From Metellina segmentata (lineage: Eukaryota; Arthropoda; Arachnida; Araneae; Tetragnathidae): a stretch of DNA of 64,000 nucleotides. A program made the translations under genes and the position numbers. The notes below the pieces were generated by a model. The model ran no database searches and was not told where the DNA came from. It saw nothing but the letters and a program-made list of their open reading frames with translations. The first letter of the stretch is position 1. The number at the start of each line of letters is the position of its first letter. Where the stretch lies: contig OX375878.1 in assembly GCA_947359465.1 (NCBI GenBank), positions 85,162,377 through 85,226,376 on the forward strand. Reading direction: 5' to 3'. Shown one piece after another: positions 1-13,000 of this stretch.

Positions 1-799
1 GATATTGCTGAACAGAAGTAGCGACATGAGGGCGAGCATGATCGTGATGTAATGTTCAATTCCCTACCAGTTCATGTCGCTTTCTCGATATGTGTTGTCG
101 CAAAATTTTCAAAACTGAAATATAATATTCACCATTCACAGTAGTTTCTGGAAGCACAGCATGCTGATTGATTACACCTTTATGATCAAAGAAAATAATC
201 ATCATAACCTTTTCAGCAGATTTGGTTTGTAGGATTTTTTTTCGGAGGCGGAGAAACAGTGTGTTTCTATACACTTGTTGCGGACTTGGTAAGGGGATCA
301 AAACGATGCACCTAAGTTTCATCACATGTTATTACAGTCTTTAAGAAATTCGGATCATTTTGAAGCATCTGTTTCCACTCACAAGATTGGTGAATTCTTG
401 TTTGCATTTGTTCTTTAGTAAGGTGAGGAGGGACCCATCTGGAACAAACATGGCGAAGCTGTAAATTGTTGCGTAGAATGCGAAATATCGACGTTTAGGA
501 AATGTTAGTTGATGCCGCTATCTCCTCACATGTCATTCGCCGATTTTCTTGCAAGATTGCCCACACAGTGTTAACATTTCGATCATTCACACTTTCTGGT
601 CGGCCAGGCTTAGAAGCTAGTTCTGCAGACAAACGTCCTTTTTTTTAAATCACCAGGCCATCTAAAAATCGTAGACTCACCAAAACATTTGTCTTTGTAA
701 GCCTCTTTCATTAACTTAACTGTTTCTGGAGCTGTTTTGCCCAACAAAATTTATGGCAGAACGCATTTCGTTTTTTAACTTTCAATCACTCACCTCCAT
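1..799 (-). pseudogene. Mariner-type transposase relic, cut by window edge
   Basis: Read on the minus strand, broken frames spell a mariner-like transposase in order: N-terminal segment with KEAYKDKCFGESTIFRW, the RPESVNDRNV linker, MTCEEIAA helix-turn-helix-like part, RWVPPHLTKEQMQTR, the VITCDET first catalytic Asp block (followed by a stop), and VMMIIFFDHKGV with the second Asp, then TVNGEYYISVLK. The third acidic residue lies off the left edge. Several stops and frameshifts make it dead. The order and motifs are characteristic of Tc1/mariner DDD transposases; the subfamily is not assigned. I did not find the right terminal inverted repeat. Confidence 0.8.
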
Positions 800-3652
800 T
801 TCTGTAGTGTGTAAAACAGTTCTTTAAACAAGCACAAAACTAGGAAAATAAAATCGTCTGCTTCGTTTAGAATATTTATAATTGTACAGTTAACAGTTTG
901 AAAAAATCGCTGCACTTTTATTTTTTAGTTCGCGGCAAAAAAATTCAATCTGTTTTTATGGAACGCCCTTTGTACTTTAGATCCAATGGAGCAGTGCACA
1001 CATGCCACCAGCACCGCACGTCCAACTTGCGTGGAATTTGTACCGCAGTTCCCCACGACGCAGCAGCTCGCAGCACGAGTCTCCGTTCTGATGTACTTTG
1101 TTTTCATAAACAAATGGAATATAAATAATAAATGGTTGTATCCAGTAACGTCTGTTTTGTTTCAAAATATACTTTTTTTACACCAAGTAAGCGAAATAAA
1201 CACGTTTTTTTCGATAGAATATTTATCGCAAATGGCGCGAAATAAGTTCGAGTGTCATTTCACGGTTATGTGCGAATAGTTAGCCTTCGGCGCCGCACGT
1301 TGAAAAATCGGATGAGTGCACCAGGCCCAACTCTTAAAATGTGCGGTTAAAAAAAAGCGAATAATTCCTCTTCTTATTCCTCGTTCATAGCAGAACAAAT
1401 TCAATGATACTGTTCGATAGGGAAGAAATATATATGAATTAATCCCTTCTTCGGCAATCCCCCAACCTCGAACATTCATCAGTATGCCAACAATGCCAGA
1501 CTCCCTAGACCATGTATTACTTCTTTGTAAAATATTCCAAAATTAATGTCACTTCTAAAATTTAAAAACAGTGCTAAGTCCAAAATTGTTGTGGAAAGAA
1601 ATCATAGAATCAACAGAATTGTGGACCACTCTGTGTGAAGTATGGCACTTCCTAAAACTCGGATAGTCCATGCCTCATAGTATTTGTGCAATTCTACACT
1701 CCACTATACTCTTTAATTTTAAACTTAAAGATGTATGCAAGCTTGCTGTTATAATAGGAAAATAATTAGATCCTACAGAAATTATAAGAAACAATTGAGT
1801 ATTGATTCAAAAACGTTTTATTGCAATAGAAAACAAAGGGAGTGTACAGAATACTTGCATCTCACTCCATTTGAATGTATAAACGTATTTATACAAAATA
1901 TATAAAAAAAAGACAAAGCACAATGCTAATAGTGTGGGAGACACAGTTGGAATAAGACATCTGTCTTTTGACACACAATCTGTATCACGACAAACACAAA
2001 ACATGTTCCACAATCCATTTTATTCAAAACCCTTCGTACTTCAAACTAAGAAGAATAAAACTTAAAAATCAATTTCAATTAATTATTTATTTAGTAATCA
2101 GAATCTCACTTTTTTAAAGTTTAGTACTTCTTTTCTTTAGATGGAATATAAATGTATTATTTCCAAATTTAATATTTTTTATATGAAGAGATAATTTATG
2201 AGGAATATAAGAACTAGGCACGTTCTAATGTAAATTTTCCATTATTTCACCGAAAACTTTAAAAGTTTGTTGAAAACACTCCTTGAGTTTACCAATATCT
2301 TAAAGCCAGAAAACAAAATTTTCACATCAACTGATTAATCAAATCGATAAGTGGTATAATTTACGAAAACATCTGACAGCTAATTGTTTCTAAAAGCCAA
2401 CTAAAAATGATTCATTTTCCTGGACTACCATAGTAAATTTAACACATGATTAAATCATGAAATACAAGTATCTGCTTTGGATAAAAACTAAAATGCATTA
2501 AAAACTTGCTCTCAACAACCAAGAACGATTAGTTTTCATGGACTAAGATTATACGACGAGTACAAAAAACGAGTATGCAGTGGATAAAAACTAAAATACA
2601 TGAATTAAAATTTAATTAAAAATTAAATTTAAAGTAATTGAATTGAAATTTGATTCAATGAAATATTAAAAGTTGGAAACATGCTCTATGCTTGTCATAT
2701 AAACTTTTACATAATTAGTGTACTTTAAGTACAATACCAGTGGAATCCAATTTTTAAATAAGACACTAATCATTCCAGAGAAAATTGCATCTTTCTACAA
2801 AGGCTGCAGGAAGAGGGGATATAGACATAATTAAATAATCTACCATAAAACAATATATTTATTTTAAATAGGATCAATAATATTCAACACTTAAATGACA
2901 CAACACACAAGTTTTAAGTATCGCATTCACAGCTAGGACAACATTCAGTAATATTACTTGCACCTCCAAACTTGCAAAGTCGAGAGCTTGAGGTATGCGG
3001 ACATACGAGTTTCAAGTGCCTCAGCACCAAGTAATCATGAGCACCAGGCAAATGATCTAAAAAACTGAACTGCTTCATAAAGCTTATCAGAAACAGATAA
3101 ATCTCGAACAGTCACCAAAAAACAGTTTTTTAAGCACTGGGCTGTATGTGTAGTATTTCGCTCACGAGACCAATTAAACTTCACATTTTGAAAACAGCAC
3201 AAGACAATGTGTGAAACATTAATAAAAAGATGGTTTTGGTAAGAAGCAACAAGCTAAAACAGGAAACTCAACAGACTCTTTTCCAGCTTGGTGAATTAAC
3301 AATAGAATTCAAAGGAGTTCAAAACACAAGAGAACGCAGAGGTACTATGCAAAGTTAGAAAGTTCTACCTACCGAGTATCAGGGTTTTGATGTCAAAATC
3401 TTCTAAGAGACGCATGCAGAATTGCTCAATCGAATACAATACAATGTTACGAAAATAGCTTTTAAATAAAATCCTGGATCCAAATGGTAGTTGGAAAATA
3501 CCTGAACACAAGGGTCAACTGTAATGTCTAAAGCTAAGCATGAAAATACCAAAAACAGGCCTGTCACACAAAAAGTATGACCAAAAGAAAGCAAAACGAT
3601 AGCAGAGCATCGCCATGAGGATAGTTTTCACAACAGAAAATTTTCAAACCAA
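800..3652. other. Downstream flank of Myo18, no gene seen
   Basis: AT-rich. A GC-richer patch at about 960-1090 may be the mariner 5' region or its flank. Short open frames here have no recognisable protein character. Confidence 0.4.
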
Positions 3653-3658
3653 TTTATT
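3653..3658 (-). terminator. Candidate poly(A) signal for Myo18
   Basis: AATAAA on the minus strand about 340 nt past the TAA at 3999. It is the first canonical hexamer I noticed after the terminal exon; such hexamers are common by chance in DNA this AT-rich. Confidence 0.35.
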
Positions 3659-3998
3659 AATACTGAATTTTTTATAAATAAAATTGACTATGCAATCATT
3701 GCACTCCGATTTGTTATAAAATATAAAACAAATACAAAAACTGTGATCACATAAAATTTAGAAATCATCAACTAACATTGAATACAACTTTCTGATCAGA
3801 AGTGCTTAGTAACCGATAGACACTCGATGCTAGCATAGCTCCGGCATTCGCTTTCCATTCAAGACAAATGATGTACCAAACGACGGCAGAATTCTATCCG
3901 AAATGCCTGATCAGTCATTCAGGCCCCATCAATCCACTAAGTCCGTGGCCAGCCACTTGTTTTGGGGCGGAATATGCAGTGGACAGTTCCAACAATAA

Positions 3999-4071
3999 TT
4001 AGAATTCATCCTTCTCTGAGCTGGCGGTGTTCAACCCAGGTAATCCATTGAGGTCCGTCTCAGCATCATCC
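3999..4071 (-). CDS. Myo18: Myo18 terminal coding exon O
   Basis: One base completes Arg, then 23 residues (DDAETDLNGLPGLNTASSEK..., ending DEF) and TAA at 3999-4001. The acceptor cttcttag|ggatga has a pyrimidine-rich tract. Its phase matches the AG left by exon N and also the AG left by exon M, so N could be skipped. There is no homology evidence for this exon; it rests on splice sites, phase and protein-like acidic composition. Confidence 0.65.
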
Positions 4072-7000
4072 CTAAGAAGCATTTAAAAAGCAACTTTAGC
4101 ATTTGATACACAATGGACAGAAATGTTTTTTTCAAATTATGTACAAAGTTCATAAAAATATGTATCAATGTATGATACTTGCGATGTGTGTTTAGACATT
4201 TACAAACTTCGATTTCATCACACAAAAAAGAATGATCACTTTTAATTATTCAATCATCCAGGTGCATTGTTACACATAAAAAAAAATTCAGTTAAACAGT
4301 CAAGATACTTTATATCACAAAAAACATTTGTGTAAAATAATATAGAATAGTATTTGCAGCATTATTAAAAATACATCTATATATTTCATTAACATAGGCA
4401 GCACAGAAATTGACATTATTTGTTTTCTAGCAAATTGTATCAAATGGATATAAAAAGTACAAAATAAACCCTGATGGGATTCCCTCCCCAATTTTACCAC
4501 TTAGTTTAAATGTGCTTTATTTGAGCTATGGAGCTGCACATCGTTAAAACTATATGGAAGAGCTTGATTTTCAAATGAAATATTTTTGCTCTGACGACAG
4601 AAGGCAATGAGAGAAATCTGGGATAGAAAAGAAAAGGGGAAGCAAACTTGACAATAGGTTTATACATAAAAATAACCAAATTGCCTTTGAGCACGTGGAT
4701 TGAATGCAATGAAGCTGGCATTCAAAAGCTTATTGAGGTATTACAACTGAGGTGAGCAGTTTTTAGCATGCATTTTATTGGAAGTAAGAATTAACACTAA
4801 AAAGAAATACATGAAATACTTTAAATTTTGACTCGTTTAATTTCAGATGGTGGTACAAAATGTGAAAATTGATGGTTATAAATAAAGAGATTAAATGTGA
4901 GTATAATATCACTGACACCAAAAGATATAAACAATGAAGAAACTTAAGTGCAGGTACCATGCCTGCTAATATTGATGAAATGTAACACATTTTAAGAAAA
5001 TTTTATGTATTTGATAATATTTTTTACATAGGCAGCACACAACAATACATTTCAGTGTAATTATCCTTTTTTACAGTGGAAAGATTGACTCTTATTTAGA
5101 TTTAAAAAGCTCAATAATTAATAACTATTTAACAAATGCTAAGGACAGAAATTTAAATGTATTTCATTTCTTTGATACATGATTTTTTTTTTAATCACAA
5201 TAAAAAATTCTGTATTGTTCATACATTTATGTGTGCCATGTAGTTTAGTTGAAAATTCTGACTTAGTTAAGCTAAACACAATTCCTTTCAGCGATTTAAC
5301 TCTGTATAAATAATCCTGTATTAAAATCCTAAAAGAATTTTGATAAACTATATCTATATTTTCATATTCTCTTAATCAACTCCAATTCTGGAACTTACAG
5401 ATTGTTTTAACTAAAAATAATTTTGGATTACATGAATTTGAAAAGAAAATTGCTAATTTCTTATAGGTTTTTCATACCTCCACAGAGATTAAAAAAAAGA
5501 GGTAATTTCTGATGTAAAAATATGTATTTTTAATTTGCAACAATTAACTGTGGTAGATTTTCCATTCAAATATCCATAGTACACAAATAATTGACAAATC
5601 AATAAATTGCAAAATGTTAAATACACCCATCTCTGCCTCAATAACACTATCAGAGTGTCTACCAAATTTTGGAAACTTAATTTCATGACTTTTTCATGAC
5701 ATGGTACAAATTTTATGACCTTAACTTTTAAATACACACATTTTTCAAAGAAATGGAAACACTTTTAAGAAATTATTTATGAACCTAATATTTATTTTTT
5801 AAAATTATTTTTAGTATATTTGGCCTTTCACTGACAAATATTCAGTGCTTGCATATCTCCAAAACTATCCATTTATTTCACCATTTAAACATATACAATA
5901 AAATTTAAATACATGCACAAAGTAATGCAAATGTATAGATTACTACATATAAAAAAAACCACACACATAACATTAACCTATACACTTTTTTCTTTATTTT
6001 AATAAAACCAAACCCGTCCTACACGCCACTACAGATCTGATCTAATGACCTTTCGCACAAAAACTGAATAATAAACAGCCTATGTTTATTTCAGTCAAAA
6101 AGGTTTAGCTTTTCTTTAATACTTTGATTTTTACAAATCGTAGATAGGTTTTTTGATACCTGTCTACTTCGATGCAAGTAATGATTTTTTGCAACTTCTC
6201 CAATGCTAGTGTGATACGATTAAATTTAATGCTAAAGGATACAAGCAAAACACTTCCGTGACAGTACGGTTATGCAATGGTAATTTATTAAGCATTTTTA
6301 AATATAATGTAAGTAAAAATTTCTTACTATCAGAGCGAAAAGAAATACAAGGGATTCTTTTACACCTTTGCAGATTGCAACAAGACCAAAGCCAACATTT
6401 ACTGCCCTAACATCAAGTTGATTTTTGTTTACTGTTATCTCCAGTGAAATTAGCTGACTATCATTTTTGATAGATTTTATAACATCTTTTAATATGAAAC
6501 GACTAGCTATACACTGCATCATTGCATAACATTCTCCATACAAGAAAGAAAAAAGTGGTTGATCACACTAGTTTTGAAAGTAAAAGTTTATCTTTCAAAA
6601 ATCTTTGCACAACATTAAAATTACTTGAAGCAGGTGGCTTTGATTTAAATGCTTCAACATACTTTTTAATATACAGAATTACTATTATGCCTCTTTCAAT
6701 AACTTTACAATTTTTTATCCACCTTATTGAGCATAACTTTAGGGGGAACAATGTTAAACCAGAATGGAATGTATAATACGCTCTTGGAACAGGAAAATCT
6801 TTGACCATAAAATACAGGCAGCGTAAAAAAGTGCTCAAGTCCCATTCAGCTTTTTTCAGGGCAGTCTTTTAAGCTCTATGGACAATATGTAAACATGTAC
6901 TAATATTGATCAATTTTTCCCTCTTCCTAATATTGTTTAGACTTCATTAAGACTGAAAATTACTCAAGAACTTCAGGTTTATATTACGGCCATCAGTTAA

Positions 7001-10000
7001 AAGTTGATAGTATTTTCTTTACAGATAAACACAATCCTCCAGACATAGTTATGGGTAATGCACTTAGTAGATCAACACCTGTGGTGAGGCCCAAAGGCGT
7101 AGAAGTAAGATATTGCGCTTTAATTTGATGAATAGTTGAATCCCAATAACGAATTATTATGTCCATTTGCCCCTTCTGTGCTACTTCAGCTAAACTTTCG
7201 TCTAATGACACACAGTAAAATTCACATTTATTTAGATCTCGATAGTATTTGCCTCTCTTGAAAATGTAAACCCAATCCGTAAGTTCTAACATAACCAAAC
7301 TTGTATTTGTACATTTTAAACTTTTGTGCAATCATACTACCTGAAAATATCTCAGGAAATAAATCACAGGAAAGGCTGGCATGTCTATCACAAGCATGGC
7401 ATGTAGCTTTGTTTAAAGCCCATACAATTTCTGCTCTCAATACACTTTCGTTTGCTAGCATAAGAGCTTAAATTATACGGTTTTGAAACTACAGGTGCAG
7501 AGCACTCTCAATTTTTAGGTCCATATATAGATAAATGACCCAATTCACTTGGCATAGGTTGATTCATTCGAGGGGCAGAAGATGGTACTTTCAATCCAAT
7601 AGTGGTTTGTTTTCCACTTGACAAAGCAATCAGCTAGAATTGTTTCGGAAACAACATTGGAAAATATTGTTCCATGTGTTTTTTCCTTCATGCGCATTCA
7701 CTACAGGTCAGCATAAACAATAGCATTTACTGGCATTCACGACATTGCTAGTTGACGCTTGTGACATTAAACAAGCAAGTCTTACTCTTGGAAACCCCAG
7801 AGCTCAGCATCGCCCCAAGATTTCTTTAGGGGTCACTTTGAGAAACAAGCGATTTAATCTCTAAGATAAAATCTGCAATTTAATAATAATATATAGCTTC
7901 AGTAAAATGCAAACATGCAGTATTAAGAAAAACACAAAAACCTTTTTGTCGTTCCACACTGTTTTAATCGTAGTTAAATTTATTAAACTAAACCAAACGT
8001 GTGATTAGTATTTTATCATCAATCATGAAATTTTCTAAATAAAAAGGGAGCTAGTAAAACTTTGTCTCCAAATCAGCAAAAAGGCTGTGGAATTGAATCT
8101 GTACTTCATATTATGAAATTAAAATTAATAACATAACAGTAAGCTAATCATATAATCTACATTTTTCTTTCAAAAATGAAATATTCATGGACACATCGCA
8201 TAAAAATATTTTGCTTTTCTTTTATGAAATTCAGATTTATGATGTAGGTTTATTTTGACTTTCCAAATAGGTTGGTTGGTCTACCAAATTTTCTAAATAT
8301 GGGAATTAATTCTGCTTAGTATCATCTTAAGTAATTTATAAAACAGAACTTAATGACTTCTCTGAAAAGCAAAAGTGAATACTGTTCATTCTTAAAGGGT
8401 TCATGCTTTGAATATATGTGCATATATGTAAAAGTTAATTAGAAATGTTTGCAAAGTTAATGTGTTTACTTCTTGATTAGATGTTCAAAGAAAGTACTTA
8501 GATTATAACCCAATGATTTTAATGGAAATTCTCTAAATTATTTCATGCTTTGATATGTATGTGTGTACTTTGTTTTGAAAATCCCATTGTTAATCAACTC
8601 TTGGTTACCTAATCATAGCTGTCAAAATAGCTGATAAAATTCTTAGTAGGTTCAAATGTTAAAAGAAAATAAAATTGCAAAATACATGCATGGAAATTCT
8701 GTATAGAATTAAGGTCTATAATAATTGTTGGAGAATTTTATTTGTTTCAAATCTTAAAATTAGTCGCATGTTTATTTTTATGGGAAACCTTTATTTTTTC
8801 CAGAAATTTGGTGCACTTCAAAACACGTTAATTTATCTCAATAGAAAGTTTACAATTTGTTTGTCAGATAAATGCTCACATCCTGTTATGCTTGCCCAAT
8901 ATCCAACCATTTGGTGATGCTAGTTTCATAACATGTTTTGCACAAAACCAATTTCAATATGGTAAATTCTATCAAGAATGTTTAAATTAGAACTTGAATA
9001 TTCGTTCAAAACTATTCCAAACAGATACGTTTTATCCACTACCAATTGATTAAGAAAAAATGCTTGTTTTAACTAATTCGGAAAAACTTGTAACATCATA
9101 TAAAAATTAAAAAAATTTAGCCTTGCTAAAAAGACTAAATAATCTCTTATAATTGTCAAAATATGTTACGAATCGAAAACTAGTGATAATTTTAGACAAA
9201 TGGCAATGTTTTTATTAGTACTAGACTAAGGATGATAAGGAGTTGACTGAACTATTTGTGAGAAAACAATTATTTTCTAAGCTACAGCACATTTTTAGTG
9301 ATTACACATCACACAAACAAATCACATACCACAGGGGCATTATTTTGTTAGTTGTGGAGGCAGGAAAATGCAGGATGGCTCAGCATGCCTACATATGACT
9401 TTACCTACTGCTAAATGCAGACAACTCTCGTGTGAAAGATGATGTTCTAGACCGAGGACCTTCAGCTGTATCGTAGCTGAGGTTGCTGGCTATGCTTTCA
9501 CAGCGTTGGATTGGAGTTAAGCTCTGGTTCCTCAAGACTGATAACTCGAAACTAGTATCACTGTCTGAGCCACTGAAACATTTAAGAGGAAATCTTATTC
9601 ACATAATTTTACTTAGGAGTTTACACAATGAAATAGTAACATACAATATAGTACAATAAACAGTATTAACATAATTTTAGTAATACAAAATGGAACTCGT
9701 GGACTCTGAATTGATAGAATATAAAGGTTAGTTTCAATCAGTGCTGTAGTCGTAAATAAATCAGAGGGTATACCATGGGGGCCCCTGCACTAGTATAGGT
9801 AGGGCACCATGGTATACCCTCTGATGGTACACTCTGATACTCGCAGATGGGTGTGGGGGGAGGGGGGGGGAGGGTGTGTGTGTAGGAAATCGTTAGGACC
9901 GGGTAGGTATTCATTAAACTAAACCCGCGCTCGCAAACGGCCGTGAGGAGGAGGAGCCGTCTTAAAGGAGGCTTTAATTTTTCTGGAGCAAGTTTGGCGT

Positions 10001-13000
10001 TTTCATTGGTCCCTCAAACCCAGAAAAGGGCACATTTCCTCTATACCAAAACGTCAAGAGATCCTTTTTACCTCCTTTTCTACACGGCGAATATCACCAG
10101 TATTTATATTTTCTAGATCAAGCATGGATATATCCTTCAAAAGTTGACAATTTTCTTCATTAACATCAAAACAAAGACTGAATTTCATTCTATCGACAAT
10201 ACTTTGAATGAATTGCTTCTGATTAATAGGTACGATTTTGGAATTATGTACCAAGGTGATATCTTGAAATAGAAACTTTTCTTTTGCTTCTACAGCTATC
10301 TGCTTGTCACATGATGTTTCGCGCAGTGTTTTCTATGGAAAAACAAAGCGGTGTTCGTAGTTTTTAATAAAAAGGGTATACGGAATTTGCTGGGAAAAAA
10401 ACAGAGGGGATACGGCATATACCGCCGTATACCCTCCACTACAGCCCTGGTTTCAATAAGATGAAGTTTGATGATACAAACACATTACTTCTTCAATGCA
10501 TTCCTTAATTTCTCAAATTGGGTTACCTAAACACATATTTATTACATAAAATATCTAGTAACATACAGTATAGCACAATGAACAGTATCAGCATAGATTT
10601 CAATAAGACAAATATAAACTCATGTACTTTGAATCGAAAAAGAATAGAGGTCAGTTTCAATGAGATAAAGTTTGAAAATACAAGCATATTACTTCTTTAC
10701 TGCATTTTTTAATTTCTCAAATTGGGGTAGTGTAAGAACATTTATAATATTAAGTATCTATGTAGTTTAACTTGTTAAAAAGATTTTATACACAATGAAG
10801 TTCCGAGTCTTTTTGGTACTGATAAAAACGATACATGAAGTTTGAATTATGAATTAGTTTAATGGAACCTAGTATTGAATGTTATGTTGTACAAAGACCA
10901 AATGCTATGTTTGATGGAATAGTCAATCTGAGACGCATAAAATAGCATCATTTTATAACTGCACATAAAATATACAAGATTATACAACAATACTAATACA
11001 TTAAGATGATTTCAGCTTGCACAGTACACAAGATGCTGTGTATTGTACAAGCTGAATGAAATTTTAATCAATAAACGTATTGAAAAAAAAATGTATAAAA
11101 CTACTTAGAGTAACTATTTTCAAACTGCTGTGGCCCAGTATGATGTTAGAAATTTGTTATTTTAGGAAGGTTATATTCCACTCTAACAGGCTCAAACTAT
11201 TTTAATTATAATTGCAATTCTCAAAATGGAAATCCTTGATTTTAATATATAGGTTTTATGGTAAGGAGACAGTAGATAAAAGATTATTTGTGCATGATTT
11301 TAGTTAATTTTCAACTTTAATTTCTTGTGGTTTTTTTTATAATTAGCACAATATATTTTTGATAGTTAATTGACATTTAGATGTTCTTGATATTTTAAAA
11401 TACTCCTGAATTATTTATACATTTTTAATTTTTTTTTTATACATTTTTTAGATTTAACAGCAAAAAAACAATTGTTTGTAACTATTTCAACCAAAAATTA
11501 ATCTTTCCCGTATAAAATGTTACTTGGAGAAATAAAAATATTCATATACAGTGATCTCTCACTTATACACGCTCTCTTTTATGCGCGTTTTTCAGTTATA
11601 CGCGCTTTTTTCGCGGTCCCGGCCATGACTATAGGAAAACAATGATAACTCTTATTCATTTATACGCCACAATAAAAAAGCAGCTCTCACTTATGCGCGT
11701 CGCAAAAAAATTTTCAGTTCAAAAGTAGTTTCCTCAAGTCAGGTGTTGCATATCGCAAAAACTTTTCCTTTTTTGTTCTGCTTCTAGGAATGTATTCCCT
11801 CGCCCTTCCCCTATCGTTTGGATTCCCGGAACATATTCCTACCATATACACGGGTGTAGAGTTTTGAAATGGAAAACTTTTATGCATCACATGGATGGTT
11901 TGAAAAATTCAAAAATAGGCATGGCTTGGCAACTCGTGTCCTTTCTGGGGAAAGTGCGAGTGTCAATGAAAACACTGTAGAACAATGGAAAGAAGACTTG
12001 ACTACTTTATTAAACAGATAAGAACCGAAAAACATCTACAATTCTGACGAAACTGGACTTTTTATAAACTGATGCCCGACAGAACCTTAACATTCAAGGG
12101 AGAACCATGCCATAGTGGAAAAAAAAGTAAAGAAAGACTAACTGCCTTGCTGTGTTGCAACGCTGATGGTTCAGAAAAATTCCCGCCATTGGTCATTGGC
12201 AGATTAAAAAAAACTCGCTGTTTTAAGAACGTGAAGAAGCGTCCTTGCGACTGCACTAGCAACAAAACAGCGTGGACGACATCGCATATTTTCTTGGATT
12301 TCCTTCAAAAATTCGACAAGAAAATGCAAAAAGAAAAACGGAAATTTCTGTTATTCATGGATCAGTGTCCTGCTCACCCACAAGATCTTCCAACTTTCAA
12401 TAACACGAAAGTTGTGTTTTTCCTGCATATTGCACGTGCAAGATTCAACCTTTGGATCTGAGTGTCATCCGTTGTGTGAAAGTGCACTACAGAAAAACTT
12501 TAATCCTTCAACTTCTGGCTACATCAGAAACAAAACGTGCATTAAAAGACGAATTGAAGCAAATTACCGTCCTTGATGCAATTCATACGTTGTGTTCATC
12601 ATGGAGAAACGTTACTGACAAGTGCATTAAAAGCTGCTTTAAGAAAGCAGGATTTTCGTTTCCAGCCGAAAATGAATGTGAGGAGCTAGAAAATGAAAGT
12701 GAAAACTGTGAAAATGACATAAACGAAGAAGATTGGCATATTGTATCTGGTGGACTCGCTACGTGCACTACTTTCAACGATTTCGTTGATGCAGATGAAA
12801 ATTTAATCATAGCTCAATTGCGGGAAATAGGAGACATTGCAGCCGAAATAAATGGTGGTGACGAAGATGAAGAGGACGACTATGATGAAGATGTTGCAAA
12901 AGTTCTCCCAACTCACTCAGTAGCGTTTGAAGCTTTGGAAACTCTGCGTGACTATTTTCAGTTCAATTCCGGAAGTATATACATAGTATTAACAATACAC

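Noticed and set aside
898..1279. Overlapping open frames on both strands near 1 kb
   Set aside because: No domain or splice support; the stretch adjoins the mariner relic and is probably its flank.
9401..9403. TAA as the true end of Myo18
   Set aside because: The stop lies inside a strong GT donor, and exon O joins in phase with a protein-like acidic end. I keep the stop only as an alternative transcript end.
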